A stretch of 13,460 bases of DNA from positions 1-13,460 of the forward strand of contig JAAHHL010000086.1 of the NCBI GenBank assembly GCA_010672185.1, read 5' to 3'. Below the pieces are notes generated by a model. That model was given only the letters and a program-made list of their open reading frames with translations, was not told where the DNA came from and made no database searches. The position numbers and the translations under genes are program-made. This DNA is from Caldora sp. SIO3E6. GTDB lineage: Bacteria; Cyanobacteriota; Cyanobacteriia; Cyanobacteriales; Coleofasciculaceae. This document shows, piece after piece, positions 6,599-11,258 of the stretch; position 1 is the stretch's first letter, and the number at the start of each line of letters is the position of its first letter.

Positions 6599-8509
6599 AT
6601 GACTATTTGGGAAGATTTAGTCTCAACTTACAAAAGCACTAATTTAGAAACAGTTTTCGCTTCCTTAGGTGTTTCAGGAATTCCGGAATCTGATTATTCC
6701 AGTTTGAAAATTGCTAGTCTGGCTCAGTGGATACTTGAGTCAGCAAGGGGAACCAGTCTTCTAGCCGTAAGACATTACAATTTTGGGGGTCTGAAGTGGC
6801 GAGATGAGATGAGTGACTTTGCCACCAAAGTTTTGTATGAGGCTAGTGATGGTCCTGATTATTATTGCAGATTTGCTAGTCTTGAAGCCTTTATCAAAGG
6901 ATATTGGAAATTTATTACTAGAAACCCTTATACCAACTGGGAAGACCATACTAGTTCTCCCGCAGAATATATCGAATTCATTGGGGAAATCTATGCCCCT
7001 AATCAAGGATATATAGGTAAAGTTCAAAACCAATTTGCAGAAGCTCGTCAATTATTAGCTTTACCGGAAACCCCTTCCTTGTCCCAAGGAACTTGGATTC
7101 AAGAAACTGATGAAGCTCTTTATTGGATGAAAGGACAATACTATATTGATCAAGTGGATAAAGTCCCGGATGATGATGGATTTGCTGTGGTTATTACCGA
7201 CCTTAAAGAGTGGTTCTCCGGTAGTCAGTATCCTGCTCCTCAAAGTATGAAGATTGCTAAAGGGGATGTGAAAGAACCTTCTCCTATACCAGTAGATCAT
7301 AGATCCCAAAAACAACATCGTAAACCCTCCGTTAGCTTTGATGAATCTCCTAACCATACCAAAGGAAGAGCTGGACAAACCATTGATACCATCTTTATCC
7401 ACAACACAGATGGCTCATTTGGGGGTACTATTAGTTGGTTCAACAATCCTGATTCGCAGGTTTCTGCCCATTATGTCATTTCTCGACAAGGTGAAATTGT
7501 ACAAATGGTCAAAGATGAAGATACTGCTTGGCACGCTGGAAGGCGCAGTGATAACAGACGCTCTATTGGGATTGAGCATGAGGCAACTAAGGTTAGGAGA
7601 GGCTTAACCACAGCAATGGAAAATGCCAGTATTGCCTTGGTTAAGTATTTGATGCAGCAGTACGATATTCCCATTGGTCGAGTATTACCCCATCGGCATG
7701 ATTGGGGAGGCTCTGTTAGTACTAATTGCCCCCATTTACTGTGGCGTACTGAAAATGATTTTAATGCCTGGAAAGAAGAGAACTTACAAGAAAAGGCAGG
7801 CTCTATTACACAATCAGTAACAATTATTCAGCCGAGAAATGGAGATGAATTTGATGTTAATGAAGCTTTTACTGTTGAAGGAACAGCAGATGAGGAAGTA
7901 AAAACTGTTAATTTATCTACTCCCTGGGGTGATACCAACTTTGAGCTCAAAACCTCAATTCCTGTAGTGAACGGCAAATGGTCTACTAAAATCCCAGATG
8001 GATTAAATACAGGGGGTCAGCGTCAGATTTTCGCAGAAGGAAATGACGCTGATGGTAATTCCCTCGATTTTTACCCCGATGAAGTCACTATTAAAATTGG
8101 CACAGGCATGGCTAAACCGACACGAGGGGATAGGCTCAGTAGTCCCTTTGGACCACGTAATGGCAGGATGCACAATGGGGTAGATATCGCTGCTAATCGA
8201 GGAGTACCAGTGTTTGCTGTTAACGATGGCATGGTCTCCGTTGCCAGAATGGGGTGTCGTGAGGGCAACAAAATATGTGGAGGAGGATATGGTAACCATG
8301 TCTATATTAGGCATAGTACTCTAGGGTTAGAAACTCGTTACGCCCATCTGACAGACGTAACAGTTAGTATTGGTGAAAGAGTGAGTCGAGGACAAAAAAT
8401 AGGAACGATAGGAAGTACGGGTAATTCAACAGGTCCTCATCTGCACTTTGAAATCAGACAAAATGGTGTAGCCAAGAATCCACTGGATTTTATTAATCCT
8501 ATTGTTTGA
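6599..8509 (+). CDS. Three-domain peptidoglycan hydrolase: glucosaminidase, amidase and M23 endopeptidase
   Basis: Residues are numbered from the ATG at 6587. About 40-160 is a glucosaminidase/FlgJ-like fold with candidate E51 (LESARGTS) and HYNFGGLKW. About 264-390 is an N-acetylmuramoyl-L-alanine amidase (Amidase_2/PGRP-like) with H272 (FIHNTD), E330, H369 and C381 (TNCPH). About 409-505 is an Ig-like beta domain. About 513-640 is an M23/LytM metallopeptidase with H529xxxD533, H587 and HLH at 618-620. Together these could cut the glycan strand, the glycan-peptide bond and the peptide stem. No signal peptide or membrane segment is visible, so export must be non-classical, through a secretion or lysis route, or the protein acts on release. 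The ATG at 6599 is chosen because GAGGA precedes it; 6587 is the alternative. It follows the R-M genes after 196 bp. Confidence 0.9.
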   Translation: MTIWEDLVSTYKSTNLETVFASLGVSGIPESDYSSLKIASLAQWILESARGTSLLAVRHYNFGGLKWRDEMSDFATKVLYEASDGPDYYCRFASLEAFIKGYWKFITRNPYTNWEDHTSSPAEYIEFIGEIYAPNQGYIGKVQNQFAEARQLLALPETPSLSQGTWIQETDEALYWMKGQYYIDQVDKVPDDDGFAVVITDLKEWFSGSQYPAPQSMKIAKGDVKEPSPIPVDHRSQKQHRKPSVSFDESPNHTKGRAGQTIDTIFIHNTDGSFGGTISWFNNPDSQVSAHYVISRQGEIVQMVKDEDTAWHAGRRSDNRRSIGIEHEATKVRRGLTTAMENASIALVKYLMQQYDIPIGRVLPHRHDWGGSVSTNCPHLLWRTENDFNAWKEENLQEKAGSITQSVTIIQPRNGDEFDVNEAFTVEGTADEEVKTVNLSTPWGDTNFELKTSIPVVNGKWSTKIPDGLNTGGQRQIFAEGNDADGNSLDFYPDEVTIKIGTGMAKPTRGDRLSSPFGPRNGRMHNGVDIAANRGVPVFAVNDGMVSVARMGCREGNKICGGGYGNHVYIRHSTLGLETRYAHLTDVTVSIGERVSRGQKIGTIGSTGNSTGPHLHFEIRQNGVAKNPLDFINPIV

Positions 8510-8631
8510 AGCAAAGGTGTTAGGCAATGGTGACAAGTTAAAGGGTGGTGCATTTTGTCAACTCCCATATATGGTGCGTTAGTGAAACGTAACGTACCCT
8601 ACTGGCGCGACACAGCTAAAATGGTGGGTTA

Positions 8632-8690
8632 GGGAGCTGAGGGAGCTGAGGGAGCTGAGGGAGCTGAGGGAGCTGAGGGAGCTGAGGGAG
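8632..8690 (+). repeat. Tandem 9-mer (GGGAGCTGA), 6.5 copies
   Basis: Six perfect GGGAGCTGA units and a partial one lie inside the composite repeat. The unit contains AGCT and resembles a shorter degenerate tract within ligA (11502-11530). Confidence 0.9.
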
Positions 8691-8710
8691 ATACGGAAAA
8701 ATCTATATCT

Positions 8711-8747
8711 ACTCATCACTCATTACTCATTACTCATTACTCATTAC
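8711..8747 (+). repeat. Tandem heptamer (ACTCATT), 5 copies
   Basis: One ACTCATC unit and four perfect ACTCATT units follow the 9-mer array inside the same composite repeat. It is another STRR-type 7-bp repeat. Confidence 0.9.
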
Positions 8748-9231
8748 TTCGTATTCCACATTTTTAGCTGGGTCACGGCACTACAAGATCCGCGATCGCA
8801 CTACTTTGTGTTCTTTGTGACTTTGTGGTCAGATCTCCTCATGTTCTGTAGTTTTTATTAAGTCACTTCCCAGAAAACGCTGGGGTGCGTTAGGCAATCG
8901 CACTGTATCATTATTTTTACATTTTTTAACATAAAGCTGTTTGTTTTGATCCGACTACTTAGATCGGGGTTGCTGCACAAGGATGAAAGCACTTCCTGGC
9001 ATAGCTTTCAATCGTTTTTCCCTTGCTAAGTGTAAGGAAATTGTATTTTTCTCCCATTGTGCTTGCACTTTTACCGTGGAATTACTTATAAACTTTTGAC
9101 TTATTACTTCAAAACCCTTTCTCCATAGACTTATTTGGCAAGCCCTAGAGCCCATTTTCTTTCACTTATTTGGTCAAATAAAGCAAGAAATCCCTATCTA
9201 CTAAAGCTCTCCCTTTTATTCTCTCAAGTCC

Positions 9232-9247
9232 TACGTATAAATACGTA
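9232..9247. promoter_or_regulatory. Inverted repeat TACGTAT-AA-ATACGTA, possible operator
   Basis: Two 7-bp arms separated by 2 bp lie in the AT-rich leader about 330 bp upstream of the gene at 9576. The symmetry suits a dimeric regulator, but no regulator or promoter is tied to it. Confidence 0.3.
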
Positions 9248-9486
9248 TTTTTATTATATTCCGTGTTGTCGATGAATTTTGTTTAGTCATATACCTGTTA
9301 GGGAAACTGCGAAGATATTGTAAATATTGTGTAGAGAAAATTTCTGGATATGGACATAACAGGATTGTCTATACTAGATTGGTGCAAGTAATTGAGAAAA
9401 ACTTTCTTCATTGGTAATCCTTTCTTAAAAAACAAGGGAGGAATTCTGACTTTTAAAAAAGTCAATTGTTGATTATTTTCTCAAAA

Positions 9487-9514
9487 TTGATTGTTCTTTT
9501 GTTAATTGTAATTA
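9487..9514 (+). promoter_or_regulatory. Weak candidate promoter for the gene at 9576
   Basis: TTGATT (9487-9492) and TAATTA (9509-9514) are spaced by 16 bp, a loose sigma-70-like match in very AT-rich DNA where such matches are common. The transcript would have a leader of roughly 55 nt. Confidence 0.2.
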
Positions 9515-9529
9515 CTTCATTAAGACCAT

Positions 9530-9569
9530 GACTGTAGACAAATAACCAACAGTCAATAAAGGAAAGGAG
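9530..9569 (+). promoter_or_regulatory. Leader hairpin and strong ribosome binding site before the 9576 gene
   Basis: GACTGT (9530-9535) can pair with ACAGTC (9549-9554) around a 13-nt loop. It is followed at once by the purine-rich GGAAAGGAG (9561-9569). The 6-nt spacing to GTG at 9576 selects that codon over the TTG at 9570. Confidence 0.5.
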
Positions 9570-9575
9570 TTGTTC

Positions 9576-10778
9576 GTGCTATTAACTACCAAGGTTATTA
9601 AAACTCCCTCTGTGGAGTGCCTGTTCAAGCTGTGGGGAGAGCGTTATACCCCTGACTTATCAGCTCTGTATTTAGCTAAAGCTGACTCTTTGTCTCAGAC
9701 CAATTTACTTAAACTTACGTCCCCAGATGGTCGAGCTTTAACTATTGGCAAATTGCACAATCGCTTGATAAAAATTAAGTGTCAGCTGGCAGGGATACAA
9801 ACGAATTCCCTCTACGCTTATCTGCCTAATATTGTAGAGTTATCGGAGACCAAAAAACTAACTGAAGTTGCTTTCGATGTTTATCTCAAGCTACTGGAAA
9901 TTTACCGACGCACTTCGCCAACTGTTTCTCAACCATTGCCCCTATCTAGGGAAAATATCGCAAGTGTTTCTCTAGCTTCATGGACAACTTTGACAAAACA
10001 AGCTTTGGGGATGCCACCAATAGAAGAGTTAGCCACGGAATTTGAGCCAGTGTTGCTAACATTCCAGAAGCAGCACGTTGAAGCAAAAGACTGGCGTACC
10101 TTGGGCTTTATCACTACACTGTTAAACTTCACTAACCAACTACTTTCCCAGAAGCTGACTCCCTTGGAGCGAATATTGCTCAAACCCTATTTCAAGTTTG
10201 TTGAAGAACAAGTAGCTCAACCTTGGCAGAGAGTATGTGCTGCTGCCGCACAGTACCCAGTTGATGCTCCTGCTTTCAGGATAGTTGAACAAATGTTCCC
10301 TGCTACTACTGAGATTGCTGAAACTGTATATAGCGGACTGGTAAAATTGCTCCCTAACCATATTAGTCGTCGCGGTAAGTTAACTGATCCAGGGATTGCT
10401 CACTCCTGTATCCGCGACTTGGAAATGTTTCAAGCCTATTTTTGGTTGTGCTTCTTTAAAGGAAGTATGGCTCCAATAGAAGACGAACTAGTGGACTTGT
10501 GTGCAATGGTTTTGCCTGCAATTGATGTCAAGTGGGAAGTGATAGAAATTGGTAACCAACTATTAGCAGAGGAAATTTTGTCGCGAGCAATAATAACCCA
10601 AAAAACTCTTGTACAGCCATATACTCAAGGGTTGCAGCAAGCCTTTTTCAAAAAGCGAGAGCGCTTTTTTCTGTCTGCTAAATACCGCCAAGCTGTCTCT
10701 AGTATGGAAGGGCCATCGGGAGCATCCCAAAGGAAATTGCTTTACGAGCAAAGTATTGCTCTTAAAAATTTAGTCTAA
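9576..10778 (+). CDS. Uncharacterised protein with a phycobiliprotein-like C-terminal domain
   Basis: I do not recognise the whole protein (400 residues from the GTG at 9576, which has GGAAAGGAG 6 nt upstream). Residues 1 to about 190 are helical and unfamiliar. From about 205 to 335 the sequence follows the phycobiliprotein (globin-like) pattern. C278-I-R-D-L-E sits where alpha subunits and allophycocyanin have C-x-R-D-[LI]-D, the bilin-attachment cysteine motif. It is followed by a GSMAPIEDEL segment matching G-x-x-x-P-[IL]-[DE]-E, and DVKWE aligns with the next helix. This is an inference from motif spacing, not a database hit. It is much longer than a normal phycobiliprotein (about 160 aa). 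It could be a light or bilin sensor, an assembly factor or a phycobilisome-associated protein. A terminator-like hairpin lies inside the frame at 10650-10670. Confidence 0.75.
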   Translation: MLLTTKVIKTPSVECLFKLWGERYTPDLSALYLAKADSLSQTNLLKLTSPDGRALTIGKLHNRLIKIKCQLAGIQTNSLYAYLPNIVELSETKKLTEVAFDVYLKLLEIYRRTSPTVSQPLPLSRENIASVSLASWTTLTKQALGMPPIEELATEFEPVLLTFQKQHVEAKDWRTLGFITTLLNFTNQLLSQKLTPLERILLKPYFKFVEEQVAQPWQRVCAAAAQYPVDAPAFRIVEQMFPATTEIAETVYSGLVKLLPNHISRRGKLTDPGIAHSCIRDLEMFQAYFWLCFFKGSMAPIEDELVDLCAMVLPAIDVKWEVIEIGNQLLAEEILSRAIITQKTLVQPYTQGLQQAFFKKRERFFLSAKYRQAVSSMEGPSGASQRKLLYEQSIALKNLV

Positions 10779-10855
10779 ACTCCAAATCTCTTGTTGCCTT
10801 GCTAAAAGGCATATTACCCGGAGTTGGTAACATAAAAATTGTATTTGAGGGAAAA

Positions 10856-11083
10856 ATGGACATTTCAGCAACAAGAATGGCGGTTGGCAAAGAAAAAGTA
10901 TTTGCCATTATGCTGATGCGCTTTAATCTTAGTCCTGCAAAAGCTACTTTAATCATTGAAACATGGTTCAAACAGCACCCAGGAGAAAACTGGGAAACCT
11001 TAAAAAATTTGTTAAGTAACAACCAATTCATTGTCTATAAGGGAGTGCTTATACCAAATCCAGTTAGTTCTCCCAGGAGGTAA
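10856..11083 (+). CDS. Small uncharacterised protein, 75 aa
   Basis: The ATG at 10856 is preceded by TGAGGG with about 5 nt spacing, better than the TTG at 10799, which would add 19 residues. The product is a compact, mainly helical protein without signal peptide or membrane helix. Its centre (FNLSPAKATLIIETWFKQHPG) could form a helix-turn-helix-like pair, but no family is recognised. It lies 77 bp after the phycobiliprotein-like gene on the same strand, so co-transcription is plausible. It ends before a repeat-rich spacer and is convergent with ligA. Confidence 0.6.
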   Translation: MDISATRMAVGKEKVFAIMLMRFNLSPAKATLIIETWFKQHPGENWETLKNLLSNNQFIVYKGVLIPNPVSSPRR

Positions 11084-11095
11084 TTAGTGATTATC

Positions 11096-11130
11096 GGGAA
11101 TTGGGAATTGGGAATTGGGAATTGGGAATT
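11096..11130 (+). repeat. Tandem heptamer (GGGAATT), 5 copies
   Basis: Five perfect GGGAATT units lie just after the small gene in the convergent spacer before ligA. It is another STRR-type heptamer. Confidence 0.9.
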
Positions 11131-11156
11131 GGATAAAATCCTCTAAGCTAAGACGT

Positions 11157-11233
11157 ATTTAAATTGGGTTGTCCTAATCTCCGCGTCCCCGCGTCCCCGC
11201 GTCCCCGCGTCAGTACTAATTCACAATTTAAAT
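11157..11233. repeat. Repeat unit: (GCGTCCCC)3.5 flanked by a perfect 10-bp inverted repeat
   Basis: ATTTAAATTG (11157-11166) and CAATTTAAAT (11224-11233) are exact inverted copies. Between them is an 8-bp GCGTCCCC array (11183-11210, 3.5 copies). The same array with the same copy number and CTCC flank occurs inside ligA at 12625-12652. The sequence could form a hairpin in the convergent spacer, but no standard terminator was found. Confidence 0.7.
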
Positions 11234-11258
11234 GCAGAACAGCTTATTCCCTATATCA

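Larger units (their letters stand above)
8609..8774. repeat. MITE-like composite repeat with imperfect terminal inverted repeats
   Basis: GACACAGCTAAAATGGTGG (8609-8627) is an imperfect inverted copy of TCCACATTTTTAGCTGGGTC (8755-8774). Between them lie the GGGAGCTGA array and the ACTCATT array. The termini and size fit a non-autonomous element or a stable folded repeat. Confidence 0.55.
8510..9575. other. Non-coding kilobase: dispersed repeats, then AT-rich leader
   Basis: No convincing gene is seen. From the left, GGTGTTAGGCAAT (8517) is echoed at 8884; a short imperfect palindrome GGTGCGTTA...TAACGTACC lies at about 8575-8598; a composite repeat spans 8609-8774. Then come a HIP1-like site (8793), TTTGTG periodic sequence (8808-8829), and from about 8900 an AT-rich stretch with no clear coding signal that ends as the leader of the gene at 9576. 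Confidence 0.6.

Noticed and set aside
8955..9155. 66-codon reverse-strand frame and a possible insertion-sequence remnant near the GGGGTTGCTGCACAA stretch
   Set aside because: No recognisable transposase motif, no paired inverted end and no ribosome site; a nucleotide search would be needed.
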